A DNA stretch of 64,000 nucleotides from CAIWAH01 sp964602595 (lineage in GTDB: Bacteria > Verrucomicrobiota > Verrucomicrobiia > Limisphaerales > UBA9464), in contig CAZRRO010000004.1 in the NCBI GenBank assembly GCA_964602595.1, positions 248,001 through 312,000 on the forward strand, read 5' to 3'. The translations under genes were made by a program, and so were the position numbers. Positions 46,201-54,236 of this stretch are shown here, in pieces (position 1 is the first letter of the stretch; the number at the start of each line of letters is the position of its first letter). The notes beneath the pieces were generated by a model. The model was not told the origin of the DNA, did no database searches, and saw only the letters and a program-made list of their open reading frames with translations.

Positions 46201-46727
46201 TCTTCGACGAGGGCCGCGGGGTCCTCTTTAATTTCGACCGCAGCGAGGCCACCGCCGCCGGCTTCTCCGCGACGGTCAGCCCCCGCGTTTTGCTGCTGCA
46301 CCACAACAACACCGCTGGCGCCCAGGTGGACAACCTCCGCCTCGACCTCGGCAAGGCCGACGCCGACAACGACACCCTGCCTGACCTCTGGGAACTCGCG
46401 AACCTCGGCGAACTCACCAGCAACGCCACCGGCGACGCCGATGCCGACGGCCGGACCAACGCGCAGGAATTCGCGGCCGGCACCAATCCGCTGGATGTAG
46501 CGCTCACCGGCCGCACCGAGGCGGGCGTCGGCGCCACGCCGGGCTCCGCCGTGCTGCGCTGGGGTTCCTCCACGGGACGTTTCTACACGGTCGAGAGCAG
46601 CCCGAACCTGGCCGGGCCGTTCACCCCGGTGCGCCGCCGGATCACCGCGACGCCACCGCTCAACACCTTCACGCTGCCCGAGGCCGAGGCCGGCCGGCCC
46701 GTGTATTACCGGATCATTCCCGACTGA
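43266..46727 (+). CDS. Exported subtilisin-family serine protease (S8) with PA domain
   Basis: Start ATG 43266 (MKRWIRLALVCLLGLPALA) gives 1153 aa with a signal peptide. An I9-like propeptide occupies about 20-120. The catalytic triad is Asp153 (IGIIDTGIDYTH), His222 (GHGSHVAGIAAG) and Ser564 (TGTSMSAPQVTGAAALL), with oxyanion Asn in ISAGNGG. A PA domain is inserted (about 400-510: ALIDRGTCFFVDKIRKAQAAGA). Downstream are β-sandwich domains and a DADNDTLPDLWE...DADGRTNAQEF thrombospondin-3/dockerin-like calcium repeat. The C-terminal module YTVESSPNLAG...VYYRIIPD is shared with other exported proteins here. A terminator follows at 46753. Confidence 0.92.
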   Translation: MKRWIRLALVCLLGLPALAQETVTVLVGLEGQPLAELSAGQGSGGAARAAVGRAMAVRRAEIVSQHEALRPRLAALGAEVVQQHDTLVNAVVVRLPSDRLAELQALPGVTSARRERIHHRNLETSTPFLGAPAAWRSLPAGLTGRGMKIGIIDTGIDYTHAMFGGSGSVDDYDSNDPTRIEAGTFPTAKVVGGHDFVGDDYIGPGSTARPDPDPLDPPLAGHGSHVAGIAAGFGVLKSGETFAGNYSALTDFNQFEIGPGVAPQASLYALKVFGQFGGTADSIVIQALEWALDPNKDGNFSDRLDVVNLSLGSEFGEDLDDDLEAQAVNRLSRNGLLCVISAGNGGNTYFINGSPGSTSSALTVANSFDDGAAFQALKVTAPAEIAADYDFVEGAFTEPLDRTGPITGQLVYADPPDVCADTIANAAALSGKIALIDRGTCFFVDKIRKAQAAGAIAVVMVNNQPGAPIIMGGDADDITIPGVMISRADGNVIKSQLANGVQVVLDAGVSTTRPELADRIAESSSRGPITPTGRLKPDLAAPGTGINSTGVGTGTDGELLTGTSMSAPQVTGAAALLRQARPAWTPEDVKAALMNTAVLMRDAEGDIYPESRVGAGRMDVSKSVANLLTARADGTNGQVSLSFGFQTVRQQTRLTNRIRLDNFGGTGVTFQASVSNTVMQSGVTLSLLTNNIIVGAGQSVLVPVVLTIDPAGIDHTGDDTTETTLNDRTRFSLPEASGQVWFTTANTRIHLPWHVVPRAAATFDVLALAIGLPTTNRFELPLPTRGPTGHRQPVVSGFLFGGSKGAISGFGAASDFPTKKSVAETRLWFGIALSEPWETPQRLFKSVDVEIDPVGTAAPSYSIINSTIGNVRAQEEYDVGSMNDAFVTAIRDEKATADKLSAVYVLGGIEPGVRDTAIFNNSVLVHSVKASEIGITAAKTKFRYRINIDEGTVLSDWVNFDLAKPVLDPTPYGIDGTPFFDEGRGVLFNFDRSEATAAGFSATVSPRVLLLHHNNTAGAQVDNLRLDLGKADADNDTLPDLWELANLGELTSNATGDADADGRTNAQEFAAGTNPLDVALTGRTEAGVGATPGSAVLRWGSSTGRFYTVESSPNLAGPFTPVRRRITATPPLNTFTLPEAEAGRPVYYRIIPD

Positions 46728-46752
46728 AGCCGGACGACGGGCGGATTCAATC

Positions 46753-46793
46753 ACGGCGGTGCGGGCCATTTTGCGCTTCGCACCGCCGTTTTG
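46753..46793 (+). terminator. Intrinsic terminator after the subtilase gene
   Basis: Eleven paired bases (ACGGCGGTGCG, 46753-46763; CGCACCGCCGT, 46779-46789) with a 15-nt loop, followed by TTTG, 26 nt after the subtilase stop. Confidence 0.75.
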
Positions 46794-46822
46794 CGTGGCC
46801 ACGCTCAGCCCAACTTCTCGCC

Positions 46823-47899
46823 ATGAAAAAGCGCACCTGGAAAATCGCCGGCATCAACTTCGACCACTTCCACATGGGCGACCTGCTCCGTTACACGCAC
46901 GAGCACCCCAACGCGGAGATCGTCGGCATCAGCGACGAGCAACCCGCGCGCATGGAGGAGGCGATCCGCAAGGGCCTCGTGAGCCGCGACCGGGCCTTCA
47001 CCGACTACCGCGAGTGCCTGGAGAAGACCAAGCCCGATGTCGTCATCCTGTGCCCCGCGGCCTCAAAGCACGGCGAATGGGTGAAGAAGGTCGCGCCCTA
47101 CGGCCCGCACCTGATGGTGGAGAAGCCCTTTGCCGCCTCCCTCAAGGAAGCCGACGCGATGGTCAAGGCCATGGGCAAGGACCAGCGCCTGATGATCAAC
47201 TGGCCGCTCCAGTGGGTCGGCTCGCACCGCAAAGCTTACGAACTCGTGTCCAAGGGCCTCATCGGCGAGGTGCTCAACGTGTGGCACATCGGCGGCAACC
47301 GCGGCCCGTTGTTCCACGGCGCCGACAAGGACGAGAAGACCCGTGAGCAGGTCGCGAAGGAGAAGCCGCATTCCTGGTTCTACAAGCAGGCCCAGGGCGG
47401 CGGCTCGCTGCTCGATTACCTCGGCTACGGCACCACGCTCGGCACCTGGTATCAGGGCGGACGCCGCCCGCTTGAGGTCACCGCCACGGTGGACGAACCC
47501 GCGGGCCTGGAAGTGGACGAGCACAGCATCGTCGTCGCCCGCTACGCCCACGGCCTGTCGAAGTTCGAGACACGCTGGGGCACGTTCACCGACCCCTGGA
47601 TCATCCAGCCGCAGCCCAAGTGCGGCTTCGTGATCCTCGGCACCGACGGCACGGTGAGCAGCTACGACTACGACGACTACGTGACCGTGCAGACGCGCAA
47701 GAAGACCGTGCCGCACCAAGTCCCTGCGCCCGCACCCAAGGCGCCCAACCAGAACCCGGTGCAATACCTCCTGCACTGCCTCGACAAGGGTGTGCCACTG
47801 GAAGGCCCGGTGAGCCTGCCCATCAGCCGCATCGGCCAGGAGATCGTGGACGCCGCCGTGAATAGCGCGAAGCTGAAGCGGGCGGTGAAGCTGGCTTAG
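46823..47899 (+). CDS. Gfo/Idh/MocA family oxidoreductase
   Basis: This 358-residue NAD(P)-dependent dehydrogenase has an N-terminal Rossmann domain. The usual GxGxxG is replaced by AGINFDHFHMGD, DVVILCPAASKHGEWVKK is the second part of the cofactor site, and LMVEKPFAASLKEAD is the conserved EKP motif with the catalytic-type lysine. The C-terminal α/β domain contains GGSLLDYLGYGTTLGTWY. There is no signal peptide. The substrate is probably a sugar or polyol but cannot be read. Its TAG stop overlaps the TAA stop of the convergent gene at 47896. Confidence 0.9.
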   Translation: MKKRTWKIAGINFDHFHMGDLLRYTHEHPNAEIVGISDEQPARMEEAIRKGLVSRDRAFTDYRECLEKTKPDVVILCPAASKHGEWVKKVAPYGPHLMVEKPFAASLKEADAMVKAMGKDQRLMINWPLQWVGSHRKAYELVSKGLIGEVLNVWHIGGNRGPLFHGADKDEKTREQVAKEKPHSWFYKQAQGGGSLLDYLGYGTTLGTWYQGGRRPLEVTATVDEPAGLEVDEHSIVVARYAHGLSKFETRWGTFTDPWIIQPQPKCGFVILGTDGTVSSYDYDDYVTVQTRKKTVPHQVPAPAPKAPNQNPVQYLLHCLDKGVPLEGPVSLPISRIGQEIVDAAVNSAKLKRAVKLA

Positions 47900-49326
47900 C
47901 TGTCATTGTCCGGATCGTCACTAAGCCGGACTCGGCGGTCTTCCAAAGCCGAATAGATGGCAAGGCCCGTGTAGCCTGCGAGACGCGCCACGATTAGATT
48001 GATGGCGCCAGCAATTCGACTCTGGTTGTTCATTCGCTCGGACAAGTCTTCTTTGGGTTTACTGCCATGGGCGAGGATGTTTCGTTCGCTGCTCCATGCT
48101 TCGAAGACCTCCTGCATTCCTGGTTCCCACCGGAGCCGGAGATGAGTTGCGAGCCAATGAAGCGCATCCTTGAGACGGTATGGTTTCGCGCTGCTCAGCA
48201 GCCCGGTGAAACGTGAAAATCCAGGCACTCCCTTGCTTTCCTGCTCACGGGAAAACGCCGCTAACTGAGCTTTCGCAGCATTGAACGCGGCGGCTTCTTC
48301 GGAGTTGCCTGAAGAGGCAAGTTGGCTGTGAAGCCCGATAACCAATCCCTCGAACACGGCACACATGCTCAAAGTGCCAACATCAAGAGGCGTCATCCGC
48401 AAGCTAGACTGTCGGCAAAGATACAGGGCTCGCTGCGCCAGGCTGCATACGGCGTCGTCGCGTAGGAAAAGCTCCGTGGCTTTCACTAGGGCAAGCCGAA
48501 GGTCCGCGCCATTGGCGCATTCGGCCTCTCCAAGTAGGCGGAAGGGCGTGCTCGGCAAATCACGTTGCGGATAAACGTCGTCACGAATTGTGAGGAAGCC
48601 CTGGCTGATAGTGAAGCGCTGGGGCCATGTCTCCCGCCCGTGGACGAATGCGACGGCAGAACGGAAGGCAGCGAATGTGGCAACGAACTGCGCTGTGGTG
48701 ACGACCGCATTCTCCTTAACCCGCAGGCAAACCTCGCAGTCCGTGCCCGCGCAAATCAGGGCGAATTCAAAATCGCCGAACTCGCCTCGAAACATGCCAT
48801 CATTCTGCTGGATGCGCTCACCGAAGAACTCGTGGTTGGTTTTGACGGTTATCCCTCCATTGAACCAAGCAGGTTTGTAGCCTTGGAGGTAGGCGCGTCC
48901 CAAATAAGCGGAGGGTGTGCTCGCGTCCTCGCCGGGTATCTGCGCGATTGCCTCGGCAGTCGCTACGTCGTGGGCACGGGTTTCTTCGGTCACCAACGAA
49001 AGACGGTCGAGGGCGAAGGTGGCTTGTTGAAAGTCGGAGCCGCCAAAATGGGGGGAGTGCTCCTTGCTGAGTCCTTCCGCACTGAACGGGAGTGTCTCTT
49101 CGATTCTTCCGGAAATATTCCAGAACTGCGCTCGATCGTAATGACCGTTGACATCAGGAAGCTTGCCCGGGCCGCTCAACGTGGCCTTCAACAAGAAGCG
49201 TTGGTTCTCATTCCGCAACGTGCCCCGCCCACCGAATATTCCAGCGGGAGTGACAACCGACAAATCGTCAACGCGCAGGGAGTCCCCTCTGGTTCGGGTC
49301 CATTTTGCCAATTCGTCGGCAGTCAT
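47896..49326 (-). CDS. Uncharacterised protein with C-terminal HEPN-like RNase motif
   Basis: Start ATG 49326 (MTADELAKWTRTRG) gives 476 aa; a TTG at 49353 is possible. Residues about 1-230 are predicted β-rich (LSVVTPAGIFGGRGTL, FGDFEFALICAGTDCEVCLRV). Residues about 290-450 are α-helical. Near the end, SSERNILAHG contains Arg415-x4-His420, the Rx4-6H catalytic signature of HEPN RNases, after a helical FEGLVIGLHS segment. The arrangement resembles ApeA-type HEPN defence proteins, but I cannot align the N-terminal domain with ApeA. GC is visibly lower than neighbours, suggesting transfer. A stress- or phage-induced RNase is a hypothesis only. Confidence 0.6.
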   Translation of the reverse strand: MTADELAKWTRTRGDSLRVDDLSVVTPAGIFGGRGTLRNENQRFLLKATLSGPGKLPDVNGHYDRAQFWNISGRIEETLPFSAEGLSKEHSPHFGGSDFQQATFALDRLSLVTEETRAHDVATAEAIAQIPGEDASTPSAYLGRAYLQGYKPAWFNGGITVKTNHEFFGERIQQNDGMFRGEFGDFEFALICAGTDCEVCLRVKENAVVTTAQFVATFAAFRSAVAFVHGRETWPQRFTISQGFLTIRDDVYPQRDLPSTPFRLLGEAECANGADLRLALVKATELFLRDDAVCSLAQRALYLCRQSSLRMTPLDVGTLSMCAVFEGLVIGLHSQLASSGNSEEAAAFNAAKAQLAAFSREQESKGVPGFSRFTGLLSSAKPYRLKDALHWLATHLRLRWEPGMQEVFEAWSSERNILAHGSKPKEDLSERMNNQSRIAGAINLIVARLAGYTGLAIYSALEDRRVRLSDDPDNDS

Positions 49327-49615
49327 GGGACGAGTGTTCTCTGCCCGGTTCAAAAAGACGAGCGCTCTGCACTTCCGCTCTGTCGAAGCCGGAGCTGCGC
49401 GGAATTACTTCGCGGCAGCCCAAGCGGGTAGGACTGTCAGCCCCTCATTCCGATCTGCTTTTGCCGAAGCGTGAGCCGTTGAAATTCAGCGGCAGATCAT
49501 GCCCGCGTAGCTCGCGGTGTAGCGGATGCCCACTTAGTCGGTGTCGAGTTGGCGAACGAGTTTTTGGGCGTCCGCTCTCCTGCATGGCCACGAACAGGTG
49601 CCCGTCGTTTGCACC

Positions 49616-50983
49616 TCAGATGCTCGCCATCCGGCCTGTGCTGTCGCCGACCTTCTCGGCCTGCACGCCCATGCGGTCGAGCAGCGAGGTGTAGAGGTTG
49701 GTCATGGGCGTGGGCTGGCCGAGCTTGAGGTGGCGTCCTGCCTGGAGCGTTCCGCCACCATTGCCGGCGAGGACGACCGGCAGTTCGTCGTGGTTGTGCT
49801 TGTTGCCGTCGCCGATGGCGCAGCCATAGACGATCATCGAGTTGTGCAGCACGGAGGTGCCGTCGGCGTCCTTCATCGTGTCGAGCGTGCGGAGGAACTT
49901 CGCGAAGCGCTCCATATACCAGCGTTCGATCTGGGCGACCTTGAGGATCTTGTCCTTGCTGCCGGCATGATGCGTGAGGAAGTGGTGGCCCTCGGAAATG
50001 CCGAGCGTAGGGAACGGCCGGTTACTGCCCTCGGGCGCGACGGAGAAGCTGGCGACGCGCGTCGAGTCGGTCTGGAACGCCAGCGCCATCAGCTCATACA
50101 TGAGGTCCACGTGCGCGAGATGGTCCTCGGGCGGACCGGACGGTTCGCCGATCGTGGCGTCGGGCAGCTTGAAGCGCTCGGCCTTTTCGATCTGCGTCTC
50201 GATCTTGCGGATGCCGGCGAGGTATTCGTCGAGTTTCTGGCGGTCGTTGCGGCCCAGGTCCCGGTTTAGGCGGTGGACGTCTTCGAGCACGAAATCGAGG
50301 ACGCTCTTCCGGCGGGCCAGCCGCTGGCGGAGGTTGCTGGCCCGTTCCGCCCCGTCGCCGCCGCCGAAGAGCTTTTCAAAGACGAGCCGCGGGTTCGCCT
50401 CGGGTGCGAGCGGCAGCGATTCGGAGGCCCAGGAGATGTTGTATTGGTAGGCGCACGGATAGCCGGTGTCGCAGGAGCCATACAGCCGTGCACCCTCGAC
50501 GCCGAGCTGGAGCGAATCGAGCCGCGTAAGGTGACCGACCTGGCGGGCGGCGATCTGGTCCACGGAGATGCCGAGGTGCAGGCGCGAACCGAGCGTCTTC
50601 CACGCGTGGCAGCCGGTAAGGAAGGTCGCCCCTGAGCGGGCGTGGTCGCCGGGACCGTCGCCCCAGTTGTTGGCGGCGTCGTGGGCGAGGTTGGTGATGA
50701 TCTGGAAGCGATCCTTCAGCCCCGCCATCGGCGCGAAGGTTTCGTTCAGCTCGTAGTCGCGGCCATCGCCCTTAGGCAGCCAGCGCTCGTAGTTCGAGCC
50801 GTTGGCGAAGGCGACGAAGCCCATCCGCAGCGGCATCCCGCTGGCGGTGGTCGCCGCCTTGGGTAGCGTGGCCGCGAGCGCCTTGGAGCCGGGCAGCGAA
50901 TCAAGCACGGGCAACGCGAGGCAGAGGCCGGCGCCGCGAAGGAAGCCGCGGCGGCTGAAGGAGCGTGAAGGGGTGTGAATCAT
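49616..50983 (-). CDS. DUF1552 protein with Tat signal
   Basis: This 455-residue protein starts with a twin-arginine signal (SFSRRGFLRGAGLCLALPVLDS). Downstream are DUF1552 hallmarks: MPLRMGFVAFANGSNYERWLPKGDG, DHARSGATFLTG, SVDQIAARQVG, YGSCDTGYPCAYQYNISW and HHAGSKDKILKVAQIERWYMERFAKFL. Such proteins are nearly always paired with DUF1592 cytochrome-like proteins in Planctomycetes and Verrucomicrobiota; the reaction is unknown. Here the partner is at 51586-54120, with one unrelated gene between them. Confidence 0.93.
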   Translation of the reverse strand: MIHTPSRSFSRRGFLRGAGLCLALPVLDSLPGSKALAATLPKAATTASGMPLRMGFVAFANGSNYERWLPKGDGRDYELNETFAPMAGLKDRFQIITNLAHDAANNWGDGPGDHARSGATFLTGCHAWKTLGSRLHLGISVDQIAARQVGHLTRLDSLQLGVEGARLYGSCDTGYPCAYQYNISWASESLPLAPEANPRLVFEKLFGGGDGAERASNLRQRLARRKSVLDFVLEDVHRLNRDLGRNDRQKLDEYLAGIRKIETQIEKAERFKLPDATIGEPSGPPEDHLAHVDLMYELMALAFQTDSTRVASFSVAPEGSNRPFPTLGISEGHHFLTHHAGSKDKILKVAQIERWYMERFAKFLRTLDTMKDADGTSVLHNSMIVYGCAIGDGNKHNHDELPVVLAGNGGGTLQAGRHLKLGQPTPMTNLYTSLLDRMGVQAEKVGDSTGRMASI

Positions 50984-51033
50984 GGGCTTATCCTAGCGGT
51001 GGAAGTGGACAGGTGATGAAACGGACATCCGCG

Positions 51034-51561
51034 TTAACGTTTTGCAGCCTTAGCCTTCTTTGCTGCGCCAATCACAAGGGCTCGAACGGTTCCGACCTCA
51101 ACTGATTTGAAAGAGTCCCACTTCGGTTCCGGTCCATTCGCAGTCTTTATCCCCTTCGGTAGAATCACCTCTGGCGAGAATGCTACATAACTCTTCCCAG
51201 CTACCGTTCGCAGTAGCAAGCGGCCATGGCCTGAGTGTTCGATCTCGTATGATTGTGACGTTTCCCCCTGGTTGAGGAACAGCAGAACCGTCTCGTCTTT
51301 CTCAGCTGTCGAGATGTCACAAGTCCAGGTGGGCGAGGCAAGGAATTCTATGGTGGAACTGTTCGTGCCCTTCCACACCTCTGTCACTTTCGCCTTGGCG
51401 TATCGTTTGCCATCGGGCGGACCACTGACCGATTCCACTTTGGCGACGACAATCAACTCGCAGTTCGCGACCAAGCTGCTGAACTCAATGGCTGCAACCT
51501 TTGCGATCAACTGTTGGGCCGTCAGGAGTGTTGCGAAGGCGATGAACAGTATTGTGCGCAT
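51034..51561 (-). CDS. Small exported protein of unknown function, lower GC
   Basis: This 175-residue protein has a signal peptide (MRTILFIAFATLLTAQQLIA). The mature part has SSLVANCELIVVAKVESVSG, AKAKVTEVWKGTNSSTIEF, DETVLLFLNQGE and RTVAGKSYVAF, a β-rich pattern seen in many small exported proteins that start with 'AD.iv.g.v' and 'v...wKG'. No enzyme motif is seen, and the C-terminus is Lys/Ala-rich. It splits the DUF1592/DUF1552 pair (24 nt and 50 nt spacing) and is clearly lower in GC, so it is probably an insertion that kept the operon direction. Confidence 0.7.
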   Translation of the reverse strand: MRTILFIAFATLLTAQQLIAKVAAIEFSSLVANCELIVVAKVESVSGPPDGKRYAKAKVTEVWKGTNSSTIEFLASPTWTCDISTAEKDETVLLFLNQGETSQSYEIEHSGHGRLLLRTVAGKSYVAFSPEVILPKGIKTANGPEPKWDSFKSVEVGTVRALVIGAAKKAKAAKR

Positions 51562-51585
51562 GGGTGGACTGCTATTGGTTCAGCT

Positions 51586-54120
51586 TCACTTCTCAGGAGT
51601 GGTTTGGGCCGACGGCGAAACGACCGCATTGGTCGCCGACTGCGCCTTCTGCACGAGTTCGGGATTCGCCGGCCGGTTCCGACGGCGGCCCTTGCGCTGC
51701 TCGGGCGGAGGGGCTTCGGGCACGAACGACCGCGGCGGCGTCTTCACGAGGCCGTCGTCACCGCGGCGCATCTGGAAGGGCGGGCTGTCGATCACGGCCA
51801 GGAGCAGCGTGGAGAACTTGCCGCCGTCCTGCGCCACCCGGTCCGCGATGCGGTCTACCGTCACGGCGTCGCCCGGATCGAGTCCGCGGCCGAGCGCGTA
51901 GGTCAGGAGCTTCTCGCTGACGCAGCCGTAGAACTGGTGCTGCCGGTCGGTGAAGAACTGCTTCAGGTCGCCGATGCCCGTCAGCGTCTGGCCGGTGATC
52001 GTCTTCTCCTTGGGCGCGATGGGTTCGCCGGCTTCCTCCGTCCGCCACTGGCCGACGACGTCGTAGTTCTCCAGGGCCAGGCCGATGGGATCGAAGTGCG
52101 CGTGGCACGCGGCGCAGGCCTTGTTCTCGCGGTGCAGCGCAAGCTGACCGCTGCCGGTCTTGGGCATCACGCCGTCCTTCTTGGCGTCGTCGAGCGACGG
52201 CACGCTGGGCGGCGGCGGTGGCGGATGGATGGCGAGCAGGTTCTCCAGCACGAACACGCCCCGCTTCACCGGCGAGGTGCGGTTGGGATTCGACGACGCG
52301 ACGAGGAAGCTGCCGTGCGTGAGGATGCCGCCGCGTTTGCTTTCGGGCGTGAGGCTCACCTTTTGGAAGCCCGCGCCGGCGTAGTTCGTAATTCCGTAGA
52401 ACTTGGCGAGCGGTTCGTCCACGAACGTGTAGTCGGCGGTGAGCAGTTCCAGCAGGTCGCGGTCGTTGCGGGCGATGTGCTCGAACAGCATCTCGGTCTC
52501 GCGCTTCATGGCGCCGCGCACGGGATCCAGCGTCGTGGCGCGGTTGATGGCGGTCATGAGCACGTTGCGCGTGCGCAGCCATTGGCCGGGGAAGTCCTCG
52601 AAGAAACGTTCCGACTTCGGGTCGGCCAACATGCGTTTCACCTGCGCGGGCAGATGCTTCCGGAGTTCGCCACGCCGGGCGAGGGCGGTCAGTTCGTCGT
52701 CGGGCAGGCTGAGCCAGAGGAAGTAGGAAAGGCGCGAGGCGAGCGCGTATTCGTCGAGCGGGTGGACGGCCTTGGGGTCGTCGGGCTGCGGCTGAACCTC
52801 CGAACGGAAGATGAACTGCGGCGAGGTGAGAATCGCCATCAGGCCGAGCCCGACGCCGTCCGTGAACTTCTCGGAACGCAGCACGAGGTCGGTCAGCCGG
52901 TTGACGACGGCCTCCGAAGCCGGACGCCGGAATGCGCGGTCGGATACGCGCTGCAGGATGGCGCGGGCGTAGTCGCGGCGCTTCGCGGGATCGGCCGGGG
53001 CGTCGCCCTGGAAGAACAGGCGCCGGTGCGGCGCGGGATATTCCAGCGTGTCGGTGCTGAGCGGGCCGGTGAGCCGAAACTTGGGGCGCAGTTCGAGGTG
53101 GTTGGTCTTGCCGTTCAAAGCCGGCTTGAGGGCGTCGGTCGCGAAGGTCAGCGCGTGCGTGCCCGCGGCGAGCGTGACCTCGTTGGTGAACTTGTAGATG
53201 CGTTGGCCGCCGATCTCGACGAGGTCCCGGGCGATGCGCTGGTCGTCCAGCGCGAGGGCGAAGTCGTAAGCGCCGCCGTAGTCCTGCCAGCCGCCCAGCG
53301 GAAACTGAGCCTCGACGCGGTAGCGGCCGGCCGCGGGCAGTTCGAACTCCAGCCGGTGATCGGTCTTCTTCGTCTCGGTTGCGCGGGTGATCTTCACCTT
53401 GGACGAGTCGAGCATCCGCATCGGATGGCGCGGGCCGCCCTTCGCGATGACGTGGTCCACGACATATTCCGCGAGGTCGAAGTATTTTTCCAGCAGCGCG
53501 GGCGAAAGCGTCTGGAAGTCACCGTTGTTGTCGAAGCCGAACGCGGTGTCGTCCGGCGGCAGCATGTCGCGCAGCCGTTGGCGGCTGGAACTGGTGTCGC
53601 TGCTGAACTCGCCCTCGGCCACCGGACTCACACCAAACAGGTCCTGGATCGTGAACTCGTATTCCATCCGGTTCAGCCGCCGCACGGTGACGCGGCCGGG
53701 GTCGGGATTCCGGTAATCCACACCGAGCCGCTGCTGTTCGATCCATTGGGTGATGGCCTTGCGGTCGGCTTCCGACAGCGGGTCCGCGTCGGCCGGCGGC
53801 ATGAACCCATGCCGGACGATGTTCCAGGCCTTAACCCACTGGAAGCGGTTGGTCTCGCTCTGGCCGGCGGCGAGCAGGCCATCGAGGGCGAAGCTGCCCT
53901 TGTCCATGCCATCGCCGTGGCACTCGAAGCAGTAACGATCGAAGAGCTTGGCCGGATCGGTGCCTCCGGACGCCGCCGCCGACTGCCGGGCGTGGAGCGT
54001 GGCAACGGTGACCCCGCCGCAAAGCAGGAGGAAGAAGTGCCATCCCACACGACGCAGGCCGCGACGGGATGGGCCGGCTGCGGGAGCCGTGGCGGAATAG
54101 GTCGGTAGCCTGCCGGTCAT
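51586..54120 (-). CDS. DUF1592/DUF1588-type protein with cytochrome c motif
   Basis: This 844-residue protein has an N-terminal signal/anchor (WHFFLLLCGGVTVATL). A PSCyt-type cytochrome c segment with FDRYCFECHGDG (CxxCH) covers about 55-130. DUF1587 (RVTVRRLNRMEYEFTIQDLFG), a carbohydrate-binding-like PSD region, DUF1595 (DYARAILQRVSDRAFRRPAS), DUF1592 (LDEYALASRLSYFLWLSLPDDEL), DUF1588 (GILTHGSFLVASSNPNRTSPVKRG, CAACHAHFDPIGLALENYD) and DUF1585 (FYGCVSEKLLTYALGRGL) follow in order. These proteins pair with DUF1552 partners (here 49616-50983). Polysaccharide metabolism has been suggested for the family but is not shown. Confidence 0.93.
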   Translation of the reverse strand: MTGRLPTYSATAPAAGPSRRGLRRVGWHFFLLLCGGVTVATLHARQSAAASGGTDPAKLFDRYCFECHGDGMDKGSFALDGLLAAGQSETNRFQWVKAWNIVRHGFMPPADADPLSEADRKAITQWIEQQRLGVDYRNPDPGRVTVRRLNRMEYEFTIQDLFGVSPVAEGEFSSDTSSSRQRLRDMLPPDDTAFGFDNNGDFQTLSPALLEKYFDLAEYVVDHVIAKGGPRHPMRMLDSSKVKITRATETKKTDHRLEFELPAAGRYRVEAQFPLGGWQDYGGAYDFALALDDQRIARDLVEIGGQRIYKFTNEVTLAAGTHALTFATDALKPALNGKTNHLELRPKFRLTGPLSTDTLEYPAPHRRLFFQGDAPADPAKRRDYARAILQRVSDRAFRRPASEAVVNRLTDLVLRSEKFTDGVGLGLMAILTSPQFIFRSEVQPQPDDPKAVHPLDEYALASRLSYFLWLSLPDDELTALARRGELRKHLPAQVKRMLADPKSERFFEDFPGQWLRTRNVLMTAINRATTLDPVRGAMKRETEMLFEHIARNDRDLLELLTADYTFVDEPLAKFYGITNYAGAGFQKVSLTPESKRGGILTHGSFLVASSNPNRTSPVKRGVFVLENLLAIHPPPPPPSVPSLDDAKKDGVMPKTGSGQLALHRENKACAACHAHFDPIGLALENYDVVGQWRTEEAGEPIAPKEKTITGQTLTGIGDLKQFFTDRQHQFYGCVSEKLLTYALGRGLDPGDAVTVDRIADRVAQDGGKFSTLLLAVIDSPPFQMRRGDDGLVKTPPRSFVPEAPPPEQRKGRRRNRPANPELVQKAQSATNAVVSPSAQTTPEK

Positions 54121-54236
54121 ACGATTGCCGAGGGAAACGTGGTGGGGAACAAGACACGCGAAACCGGGCGGCGGACAACCTAGATTTTCGGCTCATCGCA
54201 CCTTCGCTCCCGGCCGGGCAGCTTCAGCTGCGGAGT

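Noticed and set aside
49327..49615. Gene remnant between the HEPN-like gene and the DUF1552 gene
   Set aside because: No conserved motif or long frame on either strand; nothing assignable was seen.
51000..51040. Possible attC at the end of the 51034-51561 gene (GCGTTAACG around the stop)
   Set aside because: GTTAACG does not fit GTTRRRY, no partner core or inner arms are found, and the next gene begins within 50 nt.
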